From Gryganskiella cystojenkinii (lineage: Eukaryota; Mortierellomycota; Mortierellomycetes; Mortierellales; Mortierellaceae), in the NCBI GenBank assembly GCA_015852425.1, contig JAAAIG010000026.1, positions 46,584 through 77,511 of the forward strand: DNA of 30,928 bases, read 5' to 3'. Positions 19,301 to 30,858 of this stretch are shown piece after piece (positions within the stretch are counted from its first letter, which is position 1; each line of letters starts with the position of its first letter). Below the pieces are notes generated by a model. It ran no database searches. It was not told where the DNA came from and saw only the letters and a list, made by a program, of their open reading frames with translations. The position numbers and the translations under genes were made by a program.

Positions 19301-22018
19301 GAGTCTGGGAGAGCAAGCGAGAGGCGGTCGCGATGACACGTCATGATCGGACGCAGTTCATCCACGCGGCTCGCGAGTTGATCGATATCTTTCGGAGCAA
19401 CAGAGCATTTTTCGTCAGAGATAGGAGCAAGCCTTACATGGGGGGTGAAACCAGGGCTTGGAGGTATCGTCGAGACCAGAACAATGCCGATAGCGGTCTC
19501 TCTGATCACGTCAAGGACATGACAGAACGACTCGGTCGAGCTATGGGAATCGAAGAACCCTCTGCGCCCGCACCAACAAGGGAGCTCGCCGAGAACAATA
19601 TACCGAAACTTCAACCACCGACCAGCTACCGCGGCGTGCCTTTTGAGGCCTGGTATCTCGTGGTGATCCGTCAAGCCGTCTTTTTAACTTACGAGGATCG
19701 ATACTCCGAGGCGGCCGAGTTGCTGATGAAGATGCACAACGCCAACGTATTCTTCTGTGTACCGCGCCGACGATCGGGTATCTTCTTGGTCTTGTTAGCC
19801 TGCGCGATCTGGTCTGGCGATTATGGCGGAACGATCAGGGCCGCTCGATGGATTGCTCACTTTGGTGGTTATCGACCTTTGGCGATCAAGATCTTTACCA
19901 GTGTTTTCACGTTCGGTTCCCGAGGCGATCCTCGATTCTTTATGTGGGCGCAGTCGACGACGTCAAAGTCGATCAAGCGACAAATGGAGTTGATGCGAGC
20001 CGCACTGGGCAAGCGTATGATGTTGGCAACAAGGAGACGTAACCCGCTTTTGGTCCGTAAACCCAAACGAAAGGCCGCGAAACGAGGACCCAGAAGACAG
20101 CTTGAGTCGATGGCGCCTACTTTGAAAGCCTCAGTAAAGAGATTCAAGCCGGATGTGAATGTCGATCTCAGCACCAGCGTCGAGTACCGAGCGGTCTTGG
20201 AGCCCTTGAATCTGGAAAATGCGATCTCCGGCCGAAAGAGATGGCAGAAACGTCCCGCTCAGGAGGAGGAAGATCAAGTATCAGCTTCTACATCAGCACT
20301 CAATGAGACTTTGGCCGCTGCTGGATCTAGCATCCTCAGCTCGACTTCCGCAAGCAGTTCTCAAGACAGAGAACATCCTGTCCCAGGAAATGACGGTGAA
20401 ATTGAAATTACGTCTGGAGAGGACGACGAAGAAGAGGATGCCGCAGGCACCGGTGATGATGCATACGATGACGACGATGGCGATGATGACCAGGGGGATG
20501 ACGATGAAGACGAGGACGAGCGGTACAGAACCGACTATGAGCGAGACAAGATTGTCGATGCTGATGATGATGACATAGATTGGGAGGATGATGTCGATGA
20601 AACTTATCCTGGTGGACGACCGTCTGCTTTTGGAGTACGAAGACCTAGCCCAAGGCCCGCAGGGCACCTAGGCCCTGACATGCCGTCATCAGTGCAGGAT
20701 GGTACGAACACGCCTGCAAAGGTCAGCACACGATCGAGTATGGTTCGGGACCGCTACAAACTTGACCATCCTGATGTTATCCAAGGTGAATTCGGAGAGG
20801 AGCGAACAAGGGTCGAGGAAAAGGGACGAACACCGTTTACGGAGCCAGTGTTCCCGAAATTTCCAATCTCGCTGGCCATGTTTGCGGGTCACATCTTTTC
20901 GATGAGTCGATCGCACCCTGTTGCTGCCGGTAAGTTGATCTTGGGCAAAGACAGACCGTGAGATGAAACCTTTGATCTTAGAGAAGGCAAGGTACTGACC
21001 ATCGCTATGGCGTCTTTACTTTGTCCCTTGTTTATTAGAGCATTATCTCGAGTGTCTGGAGTATGCACCACAAAACCCGATCATTCATCTTTATGCGTCT
21101 CTTCAGTACCTTCACACAGCCATGCAGAGAACGACCACAAATAGACAGCTGTACCTGGTCCGCGGTCTAACTCTCCTGCAAAACTACTACCACCTCCGGA
21201 GGGCAGGCTATGGTACGGTTGCGCATGCACAACTCGCGAACGAAATGAAGACCAAGGGCAAGAGCATTGTACCTCCACCGTCTGTCCCCCCTCTCAAGAA
21301 ACATCAGTCTTGGATGGAACAAGCGAATCAGGCGTCCGAAGAGGCTTTAAAGGCAACTTCTACATCTTTGTCATCAACAATAGGAGAGAGAGAGAAAACA
21401 ACGGTCGCTTTCTGTCAACAAGAAGCCGAGTATAATTTCGCGCGAGCTTTGCATCAGATGGGTCAGCACACGTTAGCGTTGGTCCATTACCGCCGAGTTC
21501 TGGAACTTCCGTCCTGGCGTCAAGTTGAGCGTGAGCGAGAAGCGGCTGAGAAGGTCCGTCGTCAGGAGGACGAGGACGACGATCAGGAGAGCAAGGAAGA
21601 TCGACGAACTCGTCGAGCTCTTGAGCGAGCCGCTGCACTGGATCTCAAGTTCCTGAAGGCGAATGAGCGACGGGAAGCTCAGGCGAGAAGGGCAGCGGAG
21701 CGATTGGCGGCTGGTCTTGATCCTCGAGCGGGTGAAGAGGAGGATGAAGTCGAGGAGGATGAGGAGGAAGAAGTGGACGATGATGGTAGTTCTGGCGAAG
21801 ACGACGATGATAAGGAGACAGAGGGACCAGATGGACAGTCAAAGGAGCCCACAGCAATACAGACGCCGAAGCGACCTCCAATCCAGGTCCAGGGTGCAAT
21901 GGATGATGATCCCACGGATCTCAAGCGCGAGGCTGCTTACAATATGGCTCGGATCTATATGCTGAGTGGTGCGGCAGCGCAAGCTCAGTTGGTGATGCAC
22001 AAGTACTGTACTTTCTAA
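16368..22018 (+). CDS. TFC4: Tfc4-like TPR subunit of Pol III initiation factor TFIIIC
   Basis: Eight exons (16368-16879, 16968-17154, 17264-17532, 17629-18265, 18367-18592, 18693-18794, 18887-20929, 21039-22018) give 1651 residues in continuous phase. Tfc4 (GTF3C3 in humans) lies in the tau-A arm of TFIIIC, spans the A box of tRNA genes and recruits TFIIIB. Residues 1-233 are a disordered, partly acidic leader. Residues about 234-660 carry TPR repeats (LLGRANLAYVTKDFNEAVELYQQ, then QALYCFTKAYAADRTDMDALW). Residues about 790-960 are the conserved middle (FNRLDVIFVRIDEVERSRVW, RGVPFEAWYLVVIRQAVFL). The TPR array resumes at 1326-1651 and ends AAYNMARIYMLSGAAAQAQ...KYCTF. Two acidic inserts (about 1156-1216 and at 21735-21830) and a basic KRKAAKRGPRR patch add length. 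The protein is much longer than yeast Tfc4 (about 1025) or human GTF3C3 (about 886). The first TPR blocks and the closing helices make the family firm. Confidence 0.93.
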
Positions 22019-23051
22019 AATTGCAATGGGTTATCCAAGACTTTTACGAACTTTGCAAACTCTGCCAATCAAGAAATAAAATTAAAAGCCACAAAAACAC
22101 TGCAAAAAGTAAGAATAACCCCTCAAAACCCCTCAAAAAACAAAACTGGAGAAAAATAATCCAGCAGGCGCTTCTGATGAATACGAAGAAGGTCCATATG
22201 TCCAAGCCAAGCCCGATTTTCCAGGAAGGTACAATCAGTACCCGGAGGAGGTCCTGAGGGAATTGTGGCTGTGTTCCATGACATCGTTCGTTTATTGCTG
22301 CGGCAACTTTAAAAAAGGGATTTTCAAGAGGCGAAAACCCAGAAATAACTTTGCGTATCGTTTGTGTCCGTGAAAAAGAAGAAAAGAAGGGACAAAGTTT
22401 TTTCCCATCCAACCTTTCCAAAGCAGAGAGGGATTAATAATGTTCATCCCTGCTCCTTTCGACTTTAATGTTGGAAGATTCCCGTGGAAGAAAGGAAGAA
22501 TAAAAAGACCGCCAGCTCACAAAACAAAGAAAAAAGAAGAAAAAAAGACTTGTTCACGCGGGACAAGTACCGGGGAAAAGACAAAGAAAAAAAAAAAAAA
22601 GAAAGGAGAAGGACGAGAAGCCTTCAGCCCCTTCAGGAACCAGAACCCGTCCCAACACATCACTCGAGATTTTTTTTTCTTTTCTTTGGGACAAAAGGTC
22701 GTGTGATCAGAAGAAGATCTCGCCATGAATCTGACACACAAAGGAGGGGGGAGCGGGAAAGGGGAGAGAAAGGACCCTTCTCCTCCTCGGATTTTTTGAA
22801 CTGGGTTACCTTCTTTTTTAAGCTCTGTCTCCTAAAGGAGTTTTTGGATCCTTACTATTTCGTAATGCATGAATGACGATAGAGAGTGAGAGACAGATAA
22901 AGAGAGAGCGTGCGTTTCATTTCTTGAAAGAATATAAAGAGCGGAGTCCGGAAACCGTGCTCCAGTTTCGTTTTGTTCAGAGACGAATAAGGTCATGGTC
23001 CCTGTTGGAGCAAGAAAAGATCCTCTCACAAATTGTCTAATAGCATGACAG

Positions 23052-23071
23052 AAAAAAAAAAAAAAAAAAAA
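23052..23071 (+). repeat. A20 homopolymer
   Basis: A run of 20 adenines in the intergenic region, about 630 bases before the ATPase start. It is similar in kind to the A22 run at 8137-8158. Confidence 0.65.
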
Positions 23072-23514
23072 GGCCTATCTGGAGAACCTAATCTTTAAAA
23101 AATGGGCGAATGCCGGGTATGAGTGTCTACCCAAAAATGTTACCAGCACAAAAACACAAGACGAGAAGAAAGGGGTGTGTGAACACAAGGAAATCAAACG
23201 GTTGTGACCTTGATCCGGGAGAGGGTCAAGATGACGACTTGCGCACACAGGACTACTTTTCACTGCAGGCCTTGATTCATTTTCTCTCTTTTTCAAACTT
23301 TGTACGCTTTCGCGTAGGAGTGGTAAGAACAGGTTCAATGATGGGGCTGCGAGAGAGTGAGGAAAGAGTCTGTGCATGGAGGGAGGAAGGAAGGACAATG
23401 ACGGTTGTTTGGGGGGAGGAGGCCAGATTGTTTGGTGCTCAACAAACCAACAAATATAGGGAAGACACCAAGAAAAAGAAGCGGCAAATAAAAAAAGGGC
23501 GAGGTGCGGGGCAA

Positions 23515-23523
23515 GCATAAAAG
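23515..23523 (+). promoter_or_regulatory. TATA-like element of the P-type ATPase gene
   Basis: CATAAAAGG lies about 165 bases before the ATG at 23686 and directly before a CT-rich stretch (about 23530-23580). The layout mirrors the TATA plus CT-rich promoter at 8277-8345. Confidence 0.45.
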
Positions 23524-23685
23524 GAGCACTTGTTTTCTCGCATTTTTGTTTTTTTTTCCTTTCCTTATCACACACATCCTTCAACCAAAGACAACAAAAG
23601 AGAAAGAAAACTCTTTTTACTTGCAAAACCCATTCCCCCAAAAGCTATCCTTTATCAAGAAAAACCAATTACGTTTAACCATCTT

Positions 23686-26600
23686 ATGGCCGACGATAAT
23701 CCCCCGATTGCCCAGTCTGAACCCGCGTCTTTAGGGAACCAACACCCCGAAGAGAACCCAACCAACCACTCTGGTCCTGAGCACCACAGACCTTCCAGCA
23801 ACAGTACCTCGGCCACGGCTATTGCTGATTTCCCTGCTGCGACCGCTGTAGCCGCCTCGTCCCCTACCTCGACTGCCTCTCATACCAAGCACAATCTCTC
23901 GTTTGCGACCGAAGAGGCGTCTTCCCAGGGTCATTTCCATGACCATGTTGTCTCGCATGAGGACCACCATGAAGACATCGATGTCGACATCCCCACGGCT
24001 CTGAATGGCGTTGTTCCCTCGACCGCGGAGGGCTACTCGATTTACTCCAACATCAAGGATGGCAAGGTAATTATGGACACATTCTGGGATGCGGCATTGG
24101 GTGATCCATTGAACACTTAATATTAACCTATTTTTTAACCGCTTTTCTTTTCGCACCCTTTATCCCCTTCCTTCTTGTCCCTCCCCTGCGTCTCGCTGCT
24201 CCACTACCTACCTTTTGTTTGTCTTCGTGTTTCGCATTGCATGCTCCTCGCCTGTCACTATTGTGGAACACCCCTTATTGGCTTGCATCTTGATTGACTC
24301 CCTTTTCAACTGTACCAAAATTGGATCCTCCAACCGCCTTTTTCTTGGTCGACTGGTCGCGTGTCGCGGGTCCCTTTTTTGATGAATCAGGCCAGTATCG
24401 AGCACCAGATCGAAATTAACGGTAAGAGATCCAACATCTTTTTTTCCTCTTTGCAAAATTCCAAAGACATCCTTTTTGAACACCTGGACAACATCTTTTG
24501 CATTTTTGTTTATTAAACATTTTTGCCAACTTGAGGCCATAACTGCCTTTCAAGGGTTGTTTTAAAGAGGGCTGGTACTTTTTCCGAGTTCCGAGATGCG
24601 AATTCGCGCACTGCGAGTACAATGGGCACACAAAGGATGATTTCGGGTCTTTATTGAAGAGGGGTTTTACTGCCCCTGGTCCTCTGATACCTGGGCACGG
24701 GTTGAAACAGCCCGAACTGTGTGTGTGCGTGATATCCTCAAGCAGTGGTCTCCATCGTTTTCCCCTCATGGAAACAGAAAGGGGTGGAGGGACGGATAAT
24801 CTGGAGCGGAACATTCTTTTTTTGCACTATAGACGTTTGAAACTAACATTGCAAATGACCCAATTTCCACTCGTTCTTCTCCTATTTTCGTTTATTAGTC
24901 GTGGATCTGTTCGATGTCCAGAGTAACAAGGAAATCTCTCTGGAGGAGGTCATGGACGGTCTCCGTTACGTGATGGAGTACCGCATCAAGGGTGGACGGT
25001 ACCCTTCTCTGGATTATGATGTCATGAAGCGTCTTGCCGATGGTCTCTTGTTGAACATGGGCAACTCTGAAAAGAAACGTAAGGTTCGAAGTGGTCCTCA
25101 AAAGTTGACCGAGGAAGCCGATGTGGCGTTTCAGCTCTTCGGCGAGTTCCTGTTGGAAGGTAAGCGAGATCAACAGAAACTTTTTCTTTTTTGTTTTTTT
25201 GCAAATTTTTGTTCAGCCCCTTCTTTTGTTAAACGCCTCAGGCGTACTAAGATCACGCTACATTTTTCTTCCTCTTCTCTCACAACAGTCCAAGAGTTCC
25301 GTCAGGCTGTCGGTGAAAAGCCCGTGTCGGATCTTCGTCATGCGCTTAAACTCGAGATCCGTTGTGGATCTGGATCGACGGCACAGGAGCAACAGTCCGC
25401 TGTAGCCTTGCTTGCGTTGTTGACGACCATTTACCCTCAGTTTTCGGACTGGCGTGAATTGGTCAAGAGCGATGCTCAAACCAATGTTCATAAGTGTATG
25501 CGTGAACATGCAGACTTTGTCAAGGCCGAGAAGATGCCCGAGATGGGTGGTGTCATTCTTGCACCTCAAGGTAAAGTTATTTATCATTACATCAGCGATA
25601 TGTTTGGGACCCGCCATTTTTTCAGAAAAGAACTAACTGGTCGTCGCCCTATGGTCTTTTTTTAAATACCCGTTATTTAGCCCTCTGCTTCGATCGTCGT
25701 ATCAAGAGATGTTTGAAAATGTTTAGGACGTCGTTGGAGACTGGTCTCCCCTCAGAAGCCATCCCCGCATTGCAGGAGCACTACGGACGCAACATTCTCC
25801 CTCAACCCCCACGTACCTCTGTCTTCAAGATGATCTGGACCCAGTTTACGGATTTCATGATCCTGCTCTTGCTTGCCGTTGCTGTCTTGATGGCGGCGAC
25901 CCGTGATTTCATCCCCATGGCAGTCTTGCTCATTGTCGTTGTTCTGAACGCCATCATTGGATTCACGCAGGAGTACAAGGCTGGAAGGGCTTTGGATGCG
26001 CTCTCAAAACTCTCAGTCCCTGTCGCTCAGGTTCTTCGTGATGGCAAGACTTCAATGATTAACTCTGAGGAGTTGGTCCCTGGTGATATTGTTATTCTGG
26101 AGGAGGGTGAATCAGTTCCTGCGGATTTACGTTTGGCCGAGGTCTCTCAGTTGGAGATTATCGAGTCTATTTTGACAGGAGAGTCCGTCGCAGTCAACAA
26201 AGACCCTAAGGAGATCAAGACACTGACCCGCAAGTTGCCCCTGGGTGATTGCAAGGGTAATGCCTTCATGGCTACGGTTGTCGCCAAGGGTCGTGGCAAG
26301 GGTATTGTTGTCCGTACGGGTCGTTTGACCGAGATGGGCAAGATTAGTACGGCGATTACAGGTGCGCCCAAGATCTTGACCCCTGTTCAGCGCAAGTTGG
26401 CCATGCTTGGAAAGCTTCTGGTCGTATTTGCGATTGTTCTTTGTGCGATCATGGCTGGTATTACGATTGCTTGGAGCCATGAGGATATCGGTGAAAAGCT
26501 CAAGATTGCATTGAGGTAAGAAAGGTGCCACCATGCACATAAGCACGCCGTGATCAAAAAATGCAACGAAATTCATATATTGCCTGTCATTTCGTTTTCA

Positions 26601-29106
26601 ATCGTTTGCTCTTTAGTTTGGCCGTTTCTGTCATTCCGGAGGGTTTGGTCGCTGTCACGACCGTTACCATGGCTTTGGGTGTCCGTCGTATGGCTGCCCG
26701 CAAGGCGATCGTTCGTACGCTCCCCGCCGTCGAGACGCTCGGAAGCGTTACTTTTATTTGTTCCGATAAGACCGGTACCTTAACCGAGGGCAAGATGGGC
26801 GCTGCAGAGCTCTGGACCAGTGATGGTGTCGCCTATGGATTCACCGAAAGCACCAGTCTCGACCCCAACAAGGGTGATGTCACGCTCAAGTCCAACAACG
26901 ATTCGGAGCATGTTCAGATCATGGAGAAGACACTGGAGAAGGTCCCCGCCCAGATGTTGATCTCGCTCATGGTCTCTTCATTGTGTAACAACTCGTCTGT
27001 TGTCTTTAAGGAGAAGGACGAGGACACCCTCGCAACGACGGTCGCTGTTGATACTGAAGCAGAAAAGACCCAGGTCGATACGATGCCCCCTACGACCGCG
27101 GAATGGAGAGGTATCGGTGACCCCACTGAGGTGGCTCTGGTCGTTGCGGCTCAAAAGGCTGGGTTCCCCAAGACCTTCTTCCATAGCCTTGGATATGAGC
27201 GCATCTTTGAACAGGCTTTTGATAGTGAACGCAAGGTCATGAGTGTCGTCTACAAGGCCCCTGTACAGGAACAGGCCCAGGAGCACTTTGAGTTTGTCCT
27301 CGCCAAGGGTGCACCCGAGGAGATTTTGAACCGCTGTGTCGGATTTCTCCCTAATGTCTCAACAGAGCAGCTCACCTCGCCCCTGGATATCCTCAAGCCA
27401 AGTAAACAAGAGTTCTCGAAGCCGATCACTGAAGTGTTTTATGACCACGTCTCGGAGGCCTCAGGACGGATGGCCGATAACGGTCTCCGTGTCTTGGGTC
27501 TTGCCTACAAGAAGGTCAAGGTCAACGGTGGTGGTGCAGCTCCCTCGGGTCTGGATGATGGCTTGGATCATGTCAACAAGACCAAGGATGAGAAGGAGGC
27601 ACCGGCATCGACTTTGAAGCCGACCAAGTTGGACCTCATGACCGCAGCCAATGTCAACCAGGCGGACGACGATGATGAGGATGAGGAGATCCCTCCAGGT
27701 TACAGCGAGAGCGATCTCGTCTTCCTGGGTCTTATTGGTTTGATCGACCCTGCCCGTGCTGGTGTACGGGAGAGTGTCCGAATCTGTAAGGAGGCTGGTA
27801 TCACGGTCGTGATGATTACGGGTGACCACATCCAGACGGCGAGTGCGATCGCTCGAGAGCTCGGAATCCTTGAGGAAGATGGTCGTGCGATTAAGGGCGA
27901 AGAATTGGATTTGCTTTCGGAGCAGCAGATTGCAGAATTGAAGCCATTCCCCAATGTCTTTGCCCGTGTTTCACCCGATAACAAGCTCAAGTTAGTGACG
28001 GCCTTGCAGAGCCGTGGCGAGTCTGTTGCCATGACTGGAGATGGTGTCAACGGTAATTCATGCACTCTGTCTTTTTTTTTTTTTTGCCTTGTATTCTCCT
28101 TCCTTGTTGATACCGTGGTGAGGAATTTAAGATATACTTGCTAAATTTTATCTTGACTATTTTTTTTATGACAATAGACGCCCCTGCTATTAAGGCTGCC
28201 AACGTCGGTGTTGCCATGGGTATCGCCGGAACGGATATCACTAAGCAGGCTGCGGATATTGTTTTGGCAGACGACAACTTTAACACCATCGTCGAGGCCG
28301 TAGAGGAGGGTCGTCGAGTGTTTGACAACATTCTCAAGTTTATCGTTTACTTGTTGAGTTGTAACTGTGCCGAGATCTTTTTGTTCCTGCTCTGTGCCAT
28401 CTGCAATATCGAATTGCCGTTTACGACCACAATGGTTCTCTGGGCCAACATTATCGGTAAGTCTTTCTCTTTTTTTTTGTGTTCATGTGAACAAAAGTAT
28501 AGACACATCATTATGCGGACGAAATTGTATTGGTATTGAACTGTTTGGAGACTGACCCGCCTCTCTACTTTTTTTTTTTTTTTTTTTTTTTTTTGAAAAA
28601 CAGCTGATGTTCCCCCTGCTATGGCTTTGGGTGTCGAGCCTGCCGAGCCGGGTCTTATGAGCCGTGAACCCCGTTCGCCCAAGCGAGGTATTTTGACGAA
28701 GGCCTCATTCATGGTCATCATCTTCCAGTCCATGGTCATGACGCTCTTGACGTTTGGTGTCTACATGATGGCAGACCGTTCGATCGCAAATGAGGCCTAT
28801 GCCCGTTCTGAGGCCTTTGCGGTCTTGACCGCGTTGCAGTTGCTCCAGGGTTTCCTTTCCCGTACAATCCGTACTTCGGTCTTCAAGATCAAGTTTACGT
28901 CGAACCGATGGATGATCTATGGTGTACTGTTGAGTTTTGTGCTCATGATCATGGGTATCTATATCCCCGGTTTCAATGATCGTGTCTTGACTTTGTTGCC
29001 GATCGGTGGCATCTCATGGGCCAAGATCATTGTCTGTTGTATCATCTTGATCGTCCTCAATGAGCTGGAGAAGCTTCTTCTCCGCGTCACTGGATGGGTC
29101 ATCTAA
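23686..29106 (+). CDS. P2-type cation-transporting ATPase with a long N-terminal extension (probable Ca2+/Mn2+ pump)
   Basis: Eight exons (23686-24066, 24391-24421, 24899-25159, 25289-25570, 25681-26515, 26617-28052, 28178-28456, 28604-29106) give 1335 residues, in phase throughout. Catalytic motifs are intact: TGES (484-487), the phosphorylation motif CSDKTGTLT (Asp647), ITGDH, and GDGVND, split by an intron between Asn and Asp. TM4 reads VIPEGLVAV (Glu605) and TM6 has NIIAD (Asn1166, Asp1170). This Glu-Asn-Asp set matches the single Ca2+/Mn2+ site of yeast Pmr1/SPCA. TM4 lacks the Pro after EGL found in Ca2+ pumps and resembles ENA Na+/K+ pumps there, so ion choice stays open. Residues 1-127 are disordered and His/Ser-rich. 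Residues 128-320 hold an EF-hand-like loop (Asp143 to Glu154), a KKRKV basic patch and helical blocks I do not recognise. Introns 1 and 2 (324 and 477 bases) are the longest in the window. Confidence 0.9.
28569..28594 (+). repeat. T26 run in the last ATPase intron
   Basis: Twenty-six consecutive thymines precede GAAAAACAG at the 3' splice site of intron 28457-28603. It acts as an extreme polypyrimidine tract and is also a likely site of length variation or sequencing error. Confidence 0.75.
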
Positions 29107-30318
29107 AAACAAGAAAGAAAAAAAAAAGGTCCAAATCTGCGACTTTTTTTTCTCTCTTTTTTGTGCAAAAGTTGTAAATATTCTTTGATGTTTTTTTTTC
29201 ATCATTTTTCGCTCTCACACACGTTCACCTCCCCACACATTTGTTTTGTTCACTTTGTAGCATAATCTATTTCCTACCATTTACTACGTAACTACTCCGA
29301 TTAATATTCCTTCCATTGCTCCCCCTTCTCCACTCAACTTGTATAACAAAAAAGGAAAGAAAACATCAACAATGACACTTTCAAAGAACAAACAAGCAAA
29401 ACGATAATAAACGATATTGAAGTGCCCCCCGCGAGCGTGTCCATATGTCGTTTTGCGTTAACGCTTTGTGGAATGAAGTTTGGTTTAAAAATAGGGCAAC
29501 GGAAAAAGGCAAGGTTGAGGTTGCACAAAAAATAAAAGCATTAAAATTATGAAGTTGGTGCGCCTCATGTTGGGGACCGTGGTGTTGAAATGGACCGTTG
29601 GAGAGTCAGGCAACCGTCCCTCTCCCACATGAATTTTTTGAGCATTCAATCAACCTTGTATCTCTGTGGCCGCTAACTTTGAACTACTGTGGAAAGGGCG
29701 AAGTACAAGGAAAAGGGTTGTTCAGCAACAAATGACACCAACTGGACAAATCAAAAAAAATAAAATAAAAAAAAAATAAAAAAAAAGAGAAAAGGGCGCC
29801 GCCGCCATGGAGGAATGAGAGAGAACGGGGTGGACCGACAACCTGCATTGATGCTGTGGCGTGGTCGAAAATCTTTCCTCCTTTGCTCGTGCTTACAGAG
29901 CGAAAAAAAAGAGAATGAGGGCAAAATCAGTTCAAAGGCAGGAGTGGCGACGCCTGATTACTGAGAGATACAGTCTGTAGAATCTGCCAGCGTACAGTCG
30001 GAGAAAGGTGAGAGAGACGCAAGGAAAAAAAAAAAGCTCTCAACTTAAAAAGTAGGTCAAGGTCTACAGTACAATAACTCTTTTCTCCACTTCCGCCTGC
30101 TTTTCTTCTCCACTACTTTTGTGCTCTCGTGTCAATCACGGTCCATTTTGCTTTCGTCTTGAACAAAGTCAGTCGATTGGCTTTTTGTAATAATGTTCAT
30201 ATTCCGGCTCTTTTGAGTCTTTTCTTCTTTTCTCTTCTTCTTTAGTTGACACTCCCCCTCCACAGACACCCCTAACCCTTACTCCTACGCCTCAATCCCC
30301 TCTTCCTTTTCTCCAAAT
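29107..30318. promoter_or_regulatory. Intergenic region before the small secreted protein
   Basis: 1.2 kb: the AT-rich 3' end of the ATPase gene (29107-29400), an A-rich stretch at 29753-29786, purine-rich DNA to about 30040, and a CT-rich leader at about 30215-30317 directly before the ATG at 30319. No other gene, RNA or clear TATA box is seen. Confidence 0.55.
29753..29786 (+). repeat. A-rich low-complexity stretch (A-runs broken by single T)
   Basis: Runs of four to ten adenines separated by single thymines, about 34 bases long. It lies mid-way in the intergenic region and has no coding context. Confidence 0.6.
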
Positions 30319-30858
30319 ATGTTTTCAAAGTCTACCATGATGATCGCCCTTTTGGCCTTGCTCTTCTGCGCCTCTTCGACCGTCCAGGCCGCTGATTACG
30401 ACTTCAGCCATCCCTCGAACTGCACTGCCTGGTCTGCTAACTGCCGGATCCTGACGGATCTTACCTATGGCAACGGAAAGAAGTAAGCTGGAAACCACCT
30501 CCCCCTCCAGCAAAAGATCAGCGACACCTCTCCTTTTTCCACTCAAAATGCTCATTGATGAATGGAGCACTTTGAATGCAAAGTCGAAACTGATGTCTTT
30601 TTTTTGTTCAATTTGTGGCATTCTAGCGGAAGCTACACCTCCGACTCTGCCATTTGCGCCAATTCTTCGTCCGCGACCGCTGGTATGTCTTTTGAAAATG
30701 GGAAAAAGGGGCTCGACTATGCAGGCAGATGGACGCAAGTTGGATGGTTTAATGAGACATCCGAGTCTTGACGGTTTTGTTTTTCAGGAACCGCTATTAA
30801 CACGGAAAGTCAAGGAGCGACAAATATTCCCTTTATCCTGAGTTGTGGAGAAACATAA
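30319..30858 (+). CDS. Small secreted cysteine-containing protein
   Basis: Three exons (30319-30482, 30627-30682, 30788-30858) give 96 residues, with GT-AG introns of 144 and 105 bases and in-phase joins. Residues 1-24 are a classic signal peptide: a Lys in a polar start, core MMIALLALLFCASS, and cleavage after VQA. The mature chain is about 72 residues with four cysteines (35, 42, 65, 93), enough for two disulfides. It has three N-glycosylation sequons (Asn34, Asn55, Asn67). The Asn55 sequon is made only by joining exons 1 and 2. It is small, Ser/Thr/Asn-rich and neither strongly basic nor acidic. I do not recognise a family. Its size and cysteine pattern are those of fungal small secreted proteins, which can be cell-wall, antimicrobial or host-interaction proteins. 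Nothing here decides between these. A CT-rich leader supports the start. Longer splice variants past 30858 are possible. Confidence 0.75.

Larger units (their letters stand above)
22019..23685. promoter_or_regulatory. TFC4-ATPase intergenic region
   Basis: 1.67 kb. It starts with the AT-rich TFC4 3' UTR (to about 22150). Purine-rich low-complexity DNA follows (22480-22620, 22740-22790), then an A20 run at 23052-23071. It ends with the promoter and CT-rich leader of the ATPase gene. Open frames on both strands are repetitive Lys/Glu or Phe/Ser stretches. I see no gene or RNA. Confidence 0.55.

Noticed and set aside
22440..22876. Plus-strand ORFs rich in Lys/Glu/Arg after TFC4
   Set aside because: The products are translations of purine-rich low-complexity DNA, with no promoter-like leader or splice pattern.
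23075..23641. 188-codon minus-strand ORF upstream of the ATPase gene
   Set aside because: It is antisense to the ATPase promoter and CT-rich leader. The Phe/Ser/Leu/Pro-rich product looks like low complexity.
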